NCBI GenBank assembly: GCA_037042915.1
Contig: CM073200.1
Span: 248,001 to 312,000, forward strand
Direction of reading: 5' to 3'
DNA from: Auricularia sp. M13
Taxonomy: Eukaryota > Basidiomycota > Agaricomycetes > Auriculariales > Auriculariaceae
Length of the DNA: 64,000 nt
A program made the position numbers and the translations under genes. Shown one piece after another: positions 11,197 through 22,289 of this stretch (position 1 is its first letter; the number at the start of each line of letters is the position of its first letter). The notes under the pieces were generated by a model that saw nothing but the letters and a program-made list of their open reading frames with translations, had not been told where the DNA came from and did no database searches.

Positions 11197-13650
11197 GCGC
11201 TGTTTCTGAGACTTCCGCAGAGTACTCATAATGCGCATAAAATGACCGGCACACTTCCAACGACTGTTGCTCCAGTGTTGCTCTCAGCCTCAAGACATTG
11301 ATTGGCACTCGGCGTTGTGGACATCAACCGCGCACGTTCAGGTGGTACGTCTAAAGAGCACATGCGACTTGCTGCAGAGGAAATGTGAGTCCTTCCTGCT
11401 ACCCTTAGACAAGTCACCGCAACTCGCGGTATTCGAGGCTATCGTTGAGCCAAATCCATGATCGTCTGCACGGAACTTCTCGCATGCGCAAGAGCAGGGC
11501 GCCCTGCAAGTTTCTGCTCGCGTTTCGCCAGCTGCCAACCAGGTACGATTGACCGGGTCTACCGTTCTGCTGGCGGTCCAGAGGAACGGCAGACTGAGTT
11601 GAATGTCGTGCACCAGAAATTCAGCAGACTGAGTCGCAGACGACACTGGCGATACCCAGAGCCACTGCCCTGCGCAATTTGACTCCCATTGACTCGACAA
11701 ATCGGAATCGCTCGTGCTTGTCAGCACAGGGCTCGGGCTCCGCATCTGATCATGAAGGCGAAGCCCGAGCCCTATGCCCTCAGTGCAGGGACGGACGTTG
11801 AGGAAGTAGACCGGCCGGAATCCCGAGGACACGAGGTAATAGGACATGCCGCACGCGGGCCAGTGCGAAGAACGTTACTCTAATTTGTGAGCCCGCCTGT
11901 AAGACCGGCAACGAGTTTGCGCCGTGTAAAGTACGCCATATCGTGCTGCGAGACCAAAGCATGGTAGGTGATCGATCCAAGGCTGCGCATGCGGCAGGGT
12001 GTGGACGCCGCGAGTCGTCTCGGTCAGCGGGCTCCACACCGGCGTGCCATACACGTTCTGAAGGTCGCATGGCTTGCCCATAGAAATCAGAATGGTATCG
12101 GGAGGCCAAAAAGTCGAAAGCAAAGCGTAGGATCGTGATTGTCCGAGTCAGGATCCAGAATCCAAGATCATGATTGACTAAATCTCATCATCATGAAAAA
12201 TTTGCACAAAGGATTCAGGAAGGCCAGGGTAGCGGTAGGCAGAAAAGCGTGGCTGGGCAAGAGCGAGGCCTGAGGATACCCAAAGCAGAATTGCCCGCGG
12301 GCGATGGGCAGCATGCATCGGGGAAAACCGTTTGACCGTGCCCGGTGCTGGCCCGTGATGGCGGAGCTGGCCCGTGCTGGCGGCGCTGGTCAGTACATGG
12401 CCATCACTCCACCAGCTGGTCGCTGCCGGGTTGGTCTACTGCCTGCTGGTCCTCCCCTGGTCCTTCCCGGGCAACTCAGCTACCAGACGGCGCTGACCCG
12501 ACCAAACCCTGACCAGCCTCAAGCGTGGCTGTGTCCAAAAGATTGAATGCTTGTCGCGTGCCATGATGATAGAAATATATTGATTATATCTTTTACAGCT
12601 GCCTCTGGACACCCAGGACACTGAGCATCTGGGGGAGCTTGGGGAAGGGGCGGGCGAGGGCGATGCACATGGTCATCAGGTCGTTGCGATCACATGTCAT
12701 CAGTTGGTTGGATTTGCGCGGAGTCTCAATCGCACTTGCCCTCCTTCCCTCTCGCGCAGCCGCCCCCAAGAGGCCCAAGACTCAAGACTGCGCCCTGCGC
12801 CTGCCTGCTACCGTCAACAGACCTTGGGGCCTGCTTTTATGGTGCTTGTGCTGCGTCTTGTTCTGGTGCTTTTGCTGGCTGGTCCGTGGCTTCTGGCTTG
12901 CTGTCTGCTTTCTTGGCTCTTGTTTCGCTTCGGGGCTCGTCTGTCTGGTTGTGCTCGCAAGGACTCGCTGTGCTTGAGACGTGCTAGGCTGGCTGGCTCT
13001 TGTTGGACTACTAAAGCTTTATTTTTGCAGATCGCGCTCGAGTCGGAAAACGGAGGCGAGTCATGATACAGGCAATACAGCTCGTTGGTACGTACAGCTT
13101 ACTCTCTGCTCAATCTATCACTCACCTCATTTCTCGCAGGCGCAGCATTTGGTTGCAGTCGCTGTCTGCGGCGAGGGCCGCGTTTCGCACGCCTGGCCGC
13201 CTCGCGGCAACGATACGAGTAGACGAGACTTGGATGCACGCCCGTGCATCACTTGGATAGCGTAATATATCATTTTTTGAACATATGGACTTAGTGCAAC
13301 AGCGCTGGAAGAGGTGAATTTGGATTATTATAAAGGATCAAAAGCAAGCAATGGAAAGCCCACAAGCGACAGCCCAGGCCCGGCCTGTACGAAGGTCATG
13401 AGCTGGCCGTGGGAGTGGCCAGTATAGCGGTCAGTCAGACGCCGGCTGGCGGTGACATTACTAGAAGGCTCTGTGAACGAACCCGCAGCAGTGCGCAATG
13501 GCCCGAGATGGCGGCGCTGGCCGGCGATGGTGGGCAATGGCCAGCACCGGATCATCGTCAAGGATTTCCCCGATGTGCAAGCGGGGTTGTTTATTTGGCC
13601 AGTCGCTGTGGCATTGAAAAGCCAGCACCGACCCGCGCATCGCAGGCAGT
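11197..13650. other. Gene-poor stretch with one possible gene remnant
   Basis: The clearest protein-like frame is 12123-11875 on the minus strand. It has balanced composition (SMGKPCDLQNVYGTPVWSP, then PWIDHLPCFGLAARYGV) but no ATG-led start, no recognised family and no splice chain I trust. It may be an exon of an unknown gene or a relic. Around 12330-12500 and 13400-13560 the DNA is rich in GGCGCTGG and GGCCAG-type words, and around 12830-12950 it is T/C/G-skewed; frames there look like composition artefacts. Nothing else could be supported. Confidence 0.35.
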
Positions 13651-15088
13651 ATGGTCTTTGCGTTCACGTTCTCGGTGCCCACGATCCCGAACCCGTTCTC
13701 GACGCAGCGCGCGCCCGACTCGCAGCCAGACTTGGGCGGAATGCACTTTGCGGGCGCTGGTGGCGGTCCGAACCCGCGCAAGCGCGCGTGGCTGCCGGCG
13801 ACGAGCAGCCTTGTGCCGAGCCTGGCGGTGAGCAGCGCGACGAGCGATCCGGGATACCTGGACACGCCGTCAAAGTACCTCGACGCCGCCGCGCGCTCTT
13901 CTGGTGCGTCCCGCTTCCGCACCCGCTGTCACCCAGCGTTTGCTCCTTCCCCTGTTGCTATCTCCGCTCACCTTTGGCCCATGTCGCTGCCAGGCCCCGG
14001 CGACGACGACGGCGACGAGCAGGAGCGCGGCCCGCCGGCCAAGAAGCGCCGGACGATTGCGGACTCCATTATCTCGACGGCCCTCAGCGCCGCCCTCATC
14101 GGCACCGCCGTCGGCATCGCTGCATATCGCGTGTACGCCAGCGTCCTGTGTGCCGTGCTCGTCGTGCTCGTGCTCACGCTCCGTAGCTGGCGAGACAGAG
14201 GGCGCCCGGCCCAGCAGCCACTGCAGCAGCAGCCCGAGCCCCAGCCCGAGCCCGAAGAGAAGCAGCCGCCGCCGCCCCCGTACCATCCTGGCGACTGGGT
14301 CTCCGTTGTGCGTATCCTTGCTTTGCACGGGCCCCGCATACGGCTCAGCTGAAACGCCTCGCGCAGTCGCAGGAGCCCCAGCCGCACCAGCAGACGCCGC
14401 ACACGCTGCCCAAGACCGCCCGCCGCACGCGCCGCGCACATGCCGCAGGCCATCGTCGCAAAACGACCCACCTGCACGTCCCGCGCCACACGCCGCCGCC
14501 GCCCGCGTTTTCGCCGCGCACCCACTCGCCGCGGCTAGGGCCCGCGAGCGACGTCGGCGGCGAGCCCGAGTTCGAGGACCACGTGCGTGCCGCATGTTGC
14601 CCCCTGTACAGCTCCCGCAAGCCTCTAACCGCGCTTCTGGCTTCTAGGTGGACTGGATGAGCAGCCAGCTGGCGCGCCTGATTGAGCAAGGCAAGCGCGC
14701 GCTCGGCCAGGAAGTCGTCCTGCCCTCGGACGCGGACGACGCCGGCGAGGAGGACGACGAGGAGGCGTGGATGGACGAGCAGGAGCAGCAGCCTGCGACC
14801 TCATCGTCCTATCATCACCCGCTTGCGTCGCCGGCTTCGTCGTCATCGCACCATTTCGGGTCCATGCGCCATGGGCGCACGTCCCCATACCTTAATACAC
14901 CGCCGCGCTCGCCCCTGAGCGCCAGCTATCCCTTCGCCCCAGGGCCGCACCACCTCCCGCCCTCGGCGTCCTCCGCGTCGCTGCGCACGCCGGTCTCCAC
15001 GCGCCTCGCGGCCGACGACGAGCCGGGGCTCAGCCCCGAGCTGCGCGAGCACATGGCGCGTGCGCGCGCCGCCCGCCGCATGGGTTAA
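13651..15088 (+). CDS. Unknown membrane-anchored, proline-rich protein
   Basis: Four exons give 413 residues: 13651-13903, 13994-14307, 14349-14582 and 14648-15088. All introns start GTGCGT and phases agree. Residues about 85-105 are acidic and end in a PPAKKRRT cluster. They are followed by a strongly hydrophobic stretch, about residues 106-140 (ALSAALIGTAVGIAAY and VLCAVLVVLVLTL), long enough for one or two membrane spans. After it come a Gln/Pro/Glu-rich run, a PPPPPYHPGDW segment, a basic Arg/His-rich part and an acidic coil. The C-terminal third is Ser/Pro-rich and disordered. The shape suggests a membrane protein, perhaps of the nuclear envelope or ER given the basic cluster, but this is inference. 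I do not recognise a family. The first intron is a multiple of three bases, so a longer form by retention is possible. Confidence 0.7.
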
Positions 15089-15892
15089 CAACACCGCATT
15101 GTCCCGTCAGGTTTCCTACTTATGGCATATGGTCATTGTCCCATACATCTGCATCCCCGGCCCTCATGATGGACTAGACGTTCAATTCCCCAATCGAATC
15201 CAACTCTCGCACGGTCTTTCTTTCTTCTCCCTTATTCTTCTTCACCCCACGACGATCCTCCTCTCTTCCACGACCTTCATCCCCGTTATTTGTATTCCTA
15301 GCGTGCACTGGTTTTTGCATACGCTCTGCTATGATATCTAATCGACCACGACTTTCACGCGCCTCTGGATTCCGCGGGCATGTGAAATTGGATGGTGCCA
15401 GGCGCGATCATAGCCGCACGCACGTTGCGTTCATCCATGTGGGTTTGCAAGGTGCGCAAGATAACTGCAGCAGGGACAACCGTCGTGAACTCATGGTTGG
15501 CGCGCAGGCACGTGACTGAAGCCCGCGGAGAACCGCGTCAACTCCGACAGCGCGGATCCGATTGACGGATGCAAAACCCACAAAATGGTTGTAATATGCA
15601 TTTGGCATGTTGGACGGCCTCCAGCCTCACGAATAGCTATGAAAATAAGATGCGCGCCTCAAGCAATCTGATCTATATCCCAGATGGCGCTGCTGTGGTC
15701 GTCCCAGAAGGCAGCGACTCGCCGCGATGCGTAGTCTCCTTTTCAGACTTTACGACTTGGAAGGAAGATAATCGTTCCAAATGTAGCGAGATCTCAGCGT
15801 CAGTAGGTTCTATCTAACTCGAACTTCGGCCGCCCTGTGGTTCTGCGAGCGGGACTCGCAGACTGCAGGCGCGCGCCCGACGGTCGGACCAC
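15089..15892. other. 3' flank and intergenic stretch
   Basis: The first 250 bases are strongly T/C-rich and probably 3' untranslated sequence of the upstream gene. Between about 15570 and 15815 a short plus-strand frame (NLIYIPDGAAVVVPEGSD) has protein-like composition and may be an early exon of the following gene, but I could not connect it. Confidence 0.35.
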
Positions 15893-16536
15893 ATGTGTCT
15901 CCAGCGCAAGATAAATAAGCTCGCCGAGAGTTTGGGCTGTCAGTTGCACGCTGGCTATCATATCGTCGACGAGGCCAACGTCTACCCGTTGTCAGCCAAC
16001 AATAGCGCGAACGACGGTGATTACGTGCCTGCCGAAGTCTCCGAGGACAATATCGACAAGTCTTCGTTCGTACGTCAATTCTGAGACCTCATTACGCAGT
16101 CCGTTTTTCACTCGGGTACTGTAGGTGTCGACGCCTGCTGGAATGGCAATTCCATTCCCTCGGAGCACACTGCCAGGAGTAGTACTCATCCAAAGCTTTC
16201 AGCTGCCCGCTTGGTATGCCCATAGTCCCCGGCGCAGCCAATTTAGGCATCAAACCGGCTCCATTACCCGATCTTGCTCAAGCGAGTTTTCTTCCCTCTA
16301 TCATACTTCCCTCCCCTTCAGTCTGATAAACCCGTGAATTCTGTCAGCCACAAGAAGATGCGTTCACAGTAAGTGACATCTGCCTCAACCCTTCGCATAG
16401 CTTTCTCAATCAATGCGACACGCAGGACGACTCGGACGAAGCGCCGCCTGAAACCTACGATTGGCCAGCGCCGAAATGGGCCAAGTTTGAGCTCGATACG
16501 ACATCCGCCAGCGGTCGTCCGTCAACGGCCACTTGA
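15893..16536 (+). CDS. Probable multi-exon gene of unknown function, model incomplete
   Basis: The 3' end is convincing. A 21-base exon (16348-16368, PQEDAFT) is followed by GTAAGT, and the last exon 16426-16536 continues in frame as DDSDEAPPETYDWPAPKWAK to a stop. Upstream, a frame from the ATG at 15893 reaches a GTACGT donor after NIDKSSF. It continues, after an intron ending ACTGTAG, as VSTPAGMAIPFPRSTLPG. The link between that exon and the 21-base exon is unresolved because several donors and acceptors lie in a pyrimidine-rich stretch. The protein is acidic and probably partly disordered. No family was recognised. The start is the first ATG of an open frame and may not be the true one. 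Confidence 0.4.
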
Positions 16537-16724
16537 AGGCACAGCCTAACCGAGTTCTCGACAACTTATTGGACGATAACCGCTTCGGGAAAGCGTCCTA
16601 GATGGCTGCACTACAGTAACGATCAGTATCTAACGGCACCCACGCACACAGTACGCATGCACGATCTTTGGGCGAGGTGTATTCGTGAGCGACGTGTCGT
16701 TCGTATTGACAGTTGTTCCTTGGA

Positions 16725-17291
16725 CGTCTTCATAAAGCTCCAACTAAATACATTAATTACCCATTTAATGTGATTATATTACATTATCTATTACGATTAT
16801 TCTACGTGGCCCCGTAATTTCCCTGTAACGGGTTGTAATGCATTATATCACCTATAAGCCTTATAATGCGAGATATCAGGCTTGTGAGAGATGAGAGGTC
16901 TGATTTCTCTGTGATGGTAGGTGTGGGACTCTCATATATACTGATTGGACACCTCAGACCATGGTGAGAGCATCTACCAAGGGTCCTTTGCTTCAGTTAA
17001 TTGGTGATTGATCTGCACCAACTGCCTCCGGAGTGTGTTCAGCCTCTGCAAGACCAATTTTCGGCCAATATGCCACCCCATGCATCTCATATAGTGTTGA
17101 TGATTACACTGGTGAACATTTAGTAAGTTTGCAAGTAGTTGATACTTACCCCTCTCCCTGTACTCTAGGCACAGGTGCCACATGCGAAATATAATGTATT
17201 ATAATGTATTACAACCTATTACATTACTTATTCCCATTATATTATCTTCGGGCGTAATGGTAATGTAATTGGTTGGAGCTTTACGTCTTCA
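16725..17291. repeat. 8-bp target duplication CGTCTTCA flanking the hAT-like element
   Basis: CGTCTTCA occurs at 16725-16732 directly before the left terminal repeat and again at 17284-17291 directly after the right one. A perfect 8-bp duplication is the mark of hAT-type insertion. Confidence 0.85.
16733..17283. mobile_element. Non-autonomous hAT-like element (MITE), 551 bp
   Basis: The ends are inverted copies of TAAAGCTCCAAC, perfect for 12 bases. They are followed by similar but diverged AT-rich subterminal sequence full of ATTACATTA and TTATAATG words on both sides. The perfect 8-bp flanking duplication points to the hAT superfamily. The interior holds one 69-codon minus-strand frame (17183-16974) with balanced composition and no recognised transposase motif, so the element must be moved by enzymes supplied elsewhere. 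AT content is far above that of the surrounding DNA. The intact target duplication and ends suggest modest age. Confidence 0.85.
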
Positions 17292-18578
17292 AGGGTAGAC
17301 CTGTAAGTTTGGGTTGGGCTGCGGCTCTATTGGCTGGAACTGCACTCGCGCTGCTCATATACTGGCCCCCTCACCATCGCCATGGACGCACTGCATCCAT
17401 TCGGCGCGGCGCTTCTCGTCGTCTCTGCAATTGTCATGCTCTTCCGAAGCCGAGCAGGACGCGGCCTGGCCGTCGGCTGCCGTACCCGCTTGCTCCCGAG
17501 CGACACTTGTCGTCCTGTCAGGCTGTCCGTCATGCTGGCTGAATGAGCTTGGGGGTTTTCCCTCACCCCGAACGAGGCCAGTCGCGGCGCAGAGCGGAGC
17601 TCGACAAGTTGTACTCAAACCTGCTCGGCGGCAGTCTCGCGCTCGCTTTTTGTCGCCCATCCACCGGTCCCTGTTAGTGTCAGACCAATTGGGTTGTCCG
17701 GCCTGAAGATTGACCGTGCACTCGATGGTGCCTTGAAGCTTCTCCTCCGAGAGTCCTTCAAGGCGCAAGGGGCGCATCCGGACGGCATCAGCAAGTTAGG
17801 GGTGCACATGCAGCCTGCCAGCGGCAGTCTCAAATGCGAGAAACTCATCTGGCTAAAACACGAAATGCTGAACTGGCAAAATGCATGACGAGTTGACTAA
17901 GCTTTGTCAGCAGAACAATGTCCTCCCTCGACGGATTCAGATCATACTGAGACAGTAGTCGCGTGCTGCTATGTGTCGATGCGTGAGAAAGAATACATTC
18001 GTTCAAGTGATTCCGTGAGATTACAGGTGCGAGACTGGGGGTACTAAGCGAGTTCGAGGTGGGGGTTGTACCTGGTAAACCTTTCCTCCGGTGCGGATAG
18101 ACGGCGCGAATGGATCAAGTGGGAAGCAGATGAAGCTGGAGAGAGGTTTGGCATAATTGCACGCGCCGAGCAGCTGGGGGTTCAAACGGAGACGTTCCGA
18201 TCTTCGTGTTTTGGCATGCGGATCGAGGAGATGAAAGCGTTGAGTGGGAAGCCGTTCCCACGATCTGCCGCATCGGAGAAAGGTAGACGACACGATTGGA
18301 TCAAGTGCAAAGCAAATGACGTAGGCGAGATTTTGGCATAGGGCTGCACGCGCCCGTGTAGCAGATGGACCTTCAGACATAGAGGGTAGATCCGAGTCTT
18401 CGTGTTTGTGATGTTGAATTTGAGAGAGAGAAAGAGATGATGCAGGCGCGAGTTATCAAGATCGACGCGGAGGTGAGAAACGGACAGTTCAAGTAGTGAG
18501 CGCTGAGAGATAACCGGGCCAAGAGTGGACGACCCGGTACAAGTCATTCACGAAGTGGGCGAGAGAAACTCAACAGCT
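17292..18578. other. Unassigned stretch with a diverged tandem duplication
   Basis: Right after the hAT-like element a small plus-strand frame at 17382-17543 would encode 53 residues with one hydrophobic segment (GAALLVVSAIVMLF), but nothing else supports it. From 18096 on, the tandem duplication listed separately occupies the region. No gene could be supported. Confidence 0.35.
18096..18411. repeat. Diverged tandem duplication, period about 186 bp
   Basis: Two units, roughly 18096-18225 and 18282-18411, share ordered words: TAGACG, TGGATCAAGTG, TTTGGCATA, GCACGCGCC, and TCTTCGTGTTT. Identity is patchy with small gaps, so the duplication is old. On the minus strand both units read a similar peptide (VICFALDP versus FICFPLDP), which hints that it may once have been coding. 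Confidence 0.65.
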
Positions 18579-19996
18579 TCAGGTGTGAGCGAAACCCGAA
18601 CCACCAGCGGAGCCAGAGCCTGGTCCAGGCGGAGGACCACCCCATCTGTATCCATGCCAGTCAAACTGCTTTCCGTCGGCTCGTCCTTTGCCCTTCGCCT
18701 TGCGCCTGCGGGTCGCTTCGTCCTCTAAGCCTTCTCTGTCGTATTCTTCCTGCTGTAGATCCATTGCCAGAGCTTGATCATAACTCATAGGCTGGCTGGA
18801 ACTAGGGAGGTGGACCATGCTGGTAGTTGCAGCAGGAATCAATCCATGGCGGCGTTGCGCGTAGCCTGACAAATCCTGAGGCTGGCGAGATACGCCCGGA
18901 GCACGTTCCGGCTGAGCTGACGGTCCCTGAAAACGTTGGGCTTGCTGGAACTGCGCATAACCTGGGGGTGGCACGGGTTGGGGTGGGAATACTAGGTGAC
19001 TGCGCGCAGGATCGAGAGACGGGTGACTAATATTACTATACGACGGTTGTTGCGCGTGGTGCGTGCTCTGAAAGGTTCCAGGGTTAACAGCGGGCTGAGG
19101 ACGTTCATAGAAAGGAGGGCCCAGAATGCTCGATGGCACACGGCTGCCACGAGTCCCGCGTCTAGGAGCCGGAGCTTCCGAAGCACGACGTGGGCGAGGA
19201 GCTGGGGATAATTCAGGCATTTGATATGATCCTGTGGAAGGGTGTGTAGGGCGGGCTGGAGCATGCGCCTCTGGCCCATCAAGCCGCGTTTGCGAACGAG
19301 TTGCAGAGCTAGAAGGGAATCTATAACTCTGAGAGTGTGGAATGATCGGTTGAGGCTCTGTCCACTGCGGCTGGTTGCGAGACGAGGGAGCTAGAGGTTC
19401 ATGCGATGGCTAGTGATTTGTGTAAGCCCTTATGTTGATGCGGGTAAATCAACTCACCAGTGGCTCACGCAAGAGCCCCTCTGGCACAGGTTGAAGCCCG
19501 ACTGAATGCATGGATGAGACAATAATGTCAAATCTGTGATTATTCCGCACCAACGAAAGCTCTGAGATCGCTGAGTTCTCCCGTAAGATATTGGGCGTCT
19601 TCTTTTGAGTCGTCCTACTGTAATTAGAGGCGGAAAAGCAGAAATAATCTAAATATGCCCACGAAGAATTCCACCCGCCATTCCAGTACTTCATTGCGAA
19701 TTCTCCAAAGTTCGAGGACATTGTTGGTTTGGAGTCGTCGCCGAAATCTGTAGACACGAATCAGTCTCGGGATGCTGTCGAAACGGTCAGCCGTACTCGT
19801 GTATGTTGTTGTAGTGGTCCCGGTAGACTGTCTGAGCTCTAAGATCGTCTTGCCTCACCTCGTACCACCGGTACAAGGCTCTTTCGATGAGGTCGATCAC
19901 CAAGTGAGCCATGCGTCGGTTGCTGGCGGGGGTGAAGAGGCGTTCAAGATTCGCAGCCTGGCCGCGCAGCTGGGCTAAAGCATCGCGCAAAGTCAT
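18579..19996 (-). CDS. Unknown disordered protein, first junction unresolved
   Basis: Minus strand. The last three exons connect cleanly: 19747-19675, 19617-19458 and 19409-18579, with a GTGAGT donor before the last and a TACAG acceptor after a clear branch-point region. They encode a protein rich in Pro, Ser, Gln and Arg, ending in a KGKGR-type basic patch and a Gly/Pro tail (WGGPPPGPGSGSAGGSG). A good first exon candidate, 19996-19859 (MTLRDALAQLRGQAAN, amphipathic helices), ends at GTGAGG. It is out of phase with 19747, so either a small exon is missing or the gene starts at the ATG at 19721 and 19996-19859 belongs to something else. No family was recognised; the last exon resembles intrinsically disordered nuclear or scaffold proteins. 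Confidence 0.5.
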
Positions 19997-20069
19997 AGTG
20001 AAAATGGACAAAGTCGAGGCCTGGTCGAGGCGAGGAACGCGAGCAAGCCCTTGGAAAGATAGCCCGCGG

Positions 20070-20077
20070 TATATAAA
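20070..20077. promoter_or_regulatory. TATATAAA box
   Basis: TATATAAA lies about 75 bases upstream of the minus-strand ATG at 19996. Its TATATA core works in either orientation, and the distance suits the minus-strand gene. Confidence 0.3.
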
Positions 20078-20384
20078 CACGGGTTGTCTTGGGTCGGTTC
20101 CGCTTCAGGTGCCATTCTGAGTCATTGCTATCCGAAGGCACAGCATATAGAAGATTGCGTGGGAGAGACGAGGAAGCAATAACTCGATGGAGCGCAAGAA
20201 GTCCGGGACAAGAACTTGAAGAGGACCAAAGCTGTCAACCGCAGTTATGCAATATGGGCAGCACTTCTGAAGGGTAAACATAAGTCCAGGAAAGCCTAGG
20301 AGAGCATGAAGTCGTGGTCAGGACATCGGATTTGAAACCCTCCGCCGCTGAAACCAGGGCCGCGATCTTGAGCAGAATACAGTA

Positions 20385-20544
20385 CTGTACCGTATCGACC
20401 GTAGGTTCATTCCCACGGGGTCCGATAAAATTTATCTAATCTTTGTGAGCCTCGATAAGAGATCGCGGTCGATTCCGCACATCAAACCTTATTTTTCAGA
20501 GGTAGGCGTTACGCGTTACTGAACCTACGGTCGATACGGTACAG
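20385..20544. mobile_element. Tc1/mariner-like MITE, 160 bp
   Basis: Perfect 25-bp terminal inverted repeats (20385-20409 and 20520-20544, starting CTGTACCGTATCGACC) are flanked by TA on both sides (20383-20384 and 20545-20546). TA duplication with short identical inverted ends is the Tc1/mariner pattern. The 110-bp interior has no coding capacity. Perfectly matching ends suggest recent movement. It lies about 280 bases upstream of the start of kinase gene K1 and could affect its promoter. Confidence 0.85.
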
Positions 20545-20822
20545 TATGCTCAGCAAAGGATGCGAGTACGGATACTGGAGTGTTGAGCTGGATAGCTTCG
20601 ATGGGATATGGGGACTCTGCATACGCAACCTGAGCACGCTACCTGCCCGCTACTCACTGTGGCATTGTGACATGATTGTGACGCTGACGGACACACCCAC
20701 GGGAGCAAATTCGTCGGGCCCGTCCGGCGCTGGCCGCAGCCGTCGCTCAAAACCGTTCAAAAAGATCCCGAACCATCTTGCGCTCCCTTAAGCTTGTGCC
20801 GTTCAATCGCGCCGCTCTGTTC

Positions 20823-22268
20823 ATGGCCTCTCAAAGCGCAGACGACAGAGCTCCATGGGAACTGGAGTGGGTCAGATTACATTCATTCCTACGGCAAAGT
20901 GGCTACGAAACACGCGCAAGATACCAACCAGGTATGCAAGTGATGGTCATTGGTGAATGGTACTGAATAGTTCGATAAAGATTGGGTGCCGTCCTGGTCC
21001 AAGTCGAAAAAGTCTTCCGTATCAACGACTAAGTATGAGGATGGTGTTCGTCCCAGAGTATGTGCATGCGTCGCACTATTTTCGTGCATGGAACTGACTG
21101 TCCGGCAGTGCTATGCTGTCCTAGATGCGATCCGCACGCGCGACGCCATGCCTGTGTATATGAAAATGCTGCAGCCAGATGATCATTCCGCAGAACACGC
21201 GCAATTCTTTTCTGAGCGTCCCAGAAACAGCGATCCTCGTAATCACTGCGTGCCTTTACTCGATATTCTGAGGCCTTACGAACAGTCTGACCGCATCATT
21301 ATGGTGATGCCGCGCTACGTGCCGTGGAACGTATGGTCATTCAAGCGAATCGGAGAGGGGGTCGAGTTCTTTTCCCAGATATTCGAGGTATGTGTTCATT
21401 CCTCTGGAGCGCTTTCCAGGAAATGATCTTTTCACCCGGAGGGTTTGAAATTTATGCACGATCACGATTTTGCGCATCTGTGCGATAGTTCACGCTTTTG
21501 GCACGGTATTACAGCTAATCGTCTGATTTATCTAGCGATATTGGACGGCAAAACATTCTCATGGATGCATTGCATCTCTACCAAGAACCCTGCCACCCTT
21601 CCAAACCCAAGCGCGTTCTTAATGGGTATCGCAAAGCCCGCCATCGTGAACGCTATCAGTCGCCAAGACCCGTCAAGTACTATTATATCGACTTCGACCA
21701 GTCCGTGCACTTCGAAACACCTGAGGATCGACGGTTCGTTGCGCGTTCCCGACGCGCAGATAAATCTGTACCGGAGGAGGTCAGTGATTATACGCGGCCG
21801 TGCGACCCGTTTGCAGTGGACGTTTATTGTCTCGGCAACCTGCTGCGCCTACACTGGCTGGAGGTGAGTGCCCAGAGCACCCCGCATCCACGTCAGGTCT
21901 GACATCGTTAGGCCTACACGAACACCGAATTCATCCGCCCTTTGGTCGAGGATATGGTGCAAACGGAGCCCACACTGCGACCGACAGCGCGAGAAGTTGT
22001 CGAGCGCTTCGAGATCATTCGGGCGTCGCTCCCTCCCAAGGAGTTGACGCGCGCCCTGCGTCGCAATATGGAATACTTCACGAATACGCAACTTGTTCGA
22101 CGCGTACTTGCGGCCGATGCGCAAGCTAGGAAGACCCGGGCCAAGGAACTCGCTGCACAACAGGGAAGGCCGTATGGCTTAAGGGAGCATGTCTTGTATC
22201 TTCTTCGAGGACGACCAAAGGCAACATTGACAGTTGCTGAATCGGATGTGTCCAAGGATGTACTGTAA
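20823..22268 (+). CDS. Protein-kinase-like protein K1 (intact copy of the local family)
   Basis: Six exons give 395 residues: 20823-20931, 20981-21057, 21109-21387, 21442-21479, 21536-21863 and 21912-22268. Lengths are 109, 77, 279, 38, 328 and 357 bases, all in phase. Kinase landmarks run in order. A possible ATP-site Lys lies in VYMKML. The catalytic loop HLDIGRQNILMD is split by intron 4; Asp and Asn are kept but Arg of HRD is Leu. IDFDQS replaces DFG. VPEE sits in the APE place, DPFAVDVYCLGN matches the helix F Asp-x-x-x-x-Gly, and RPTAREVVERF ends the fold. A basic C-terminal tail follows. This is a basidiomycete-type divergent kinase family with three more copies at 45-64 kb. Whether it phosphorylates protein is uncertain given the changed DFG glycine. 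A TA-flanked MITE lies upstream and a duplicated flank follows. Confidence 0.85.
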
Positions 22269-22289
22269 CGTTATTTCAGGCGTTGTGCT

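Noticed and set aside
12636-13070. Overlapping hydrophobic frames in all three plus-strand phases
   Set aside because: Repeated CTTG/GCTGG/TTTGCT words make Leu/Cys/Ala-rich frames in every phase, so this is composition rather than coding.
18096-18411. Possible CRISPR-like or microsatellite array
   Set aside because: Only two diverged units with no regular spacers; a eukaryotic context makes CRISPR irrelevant.
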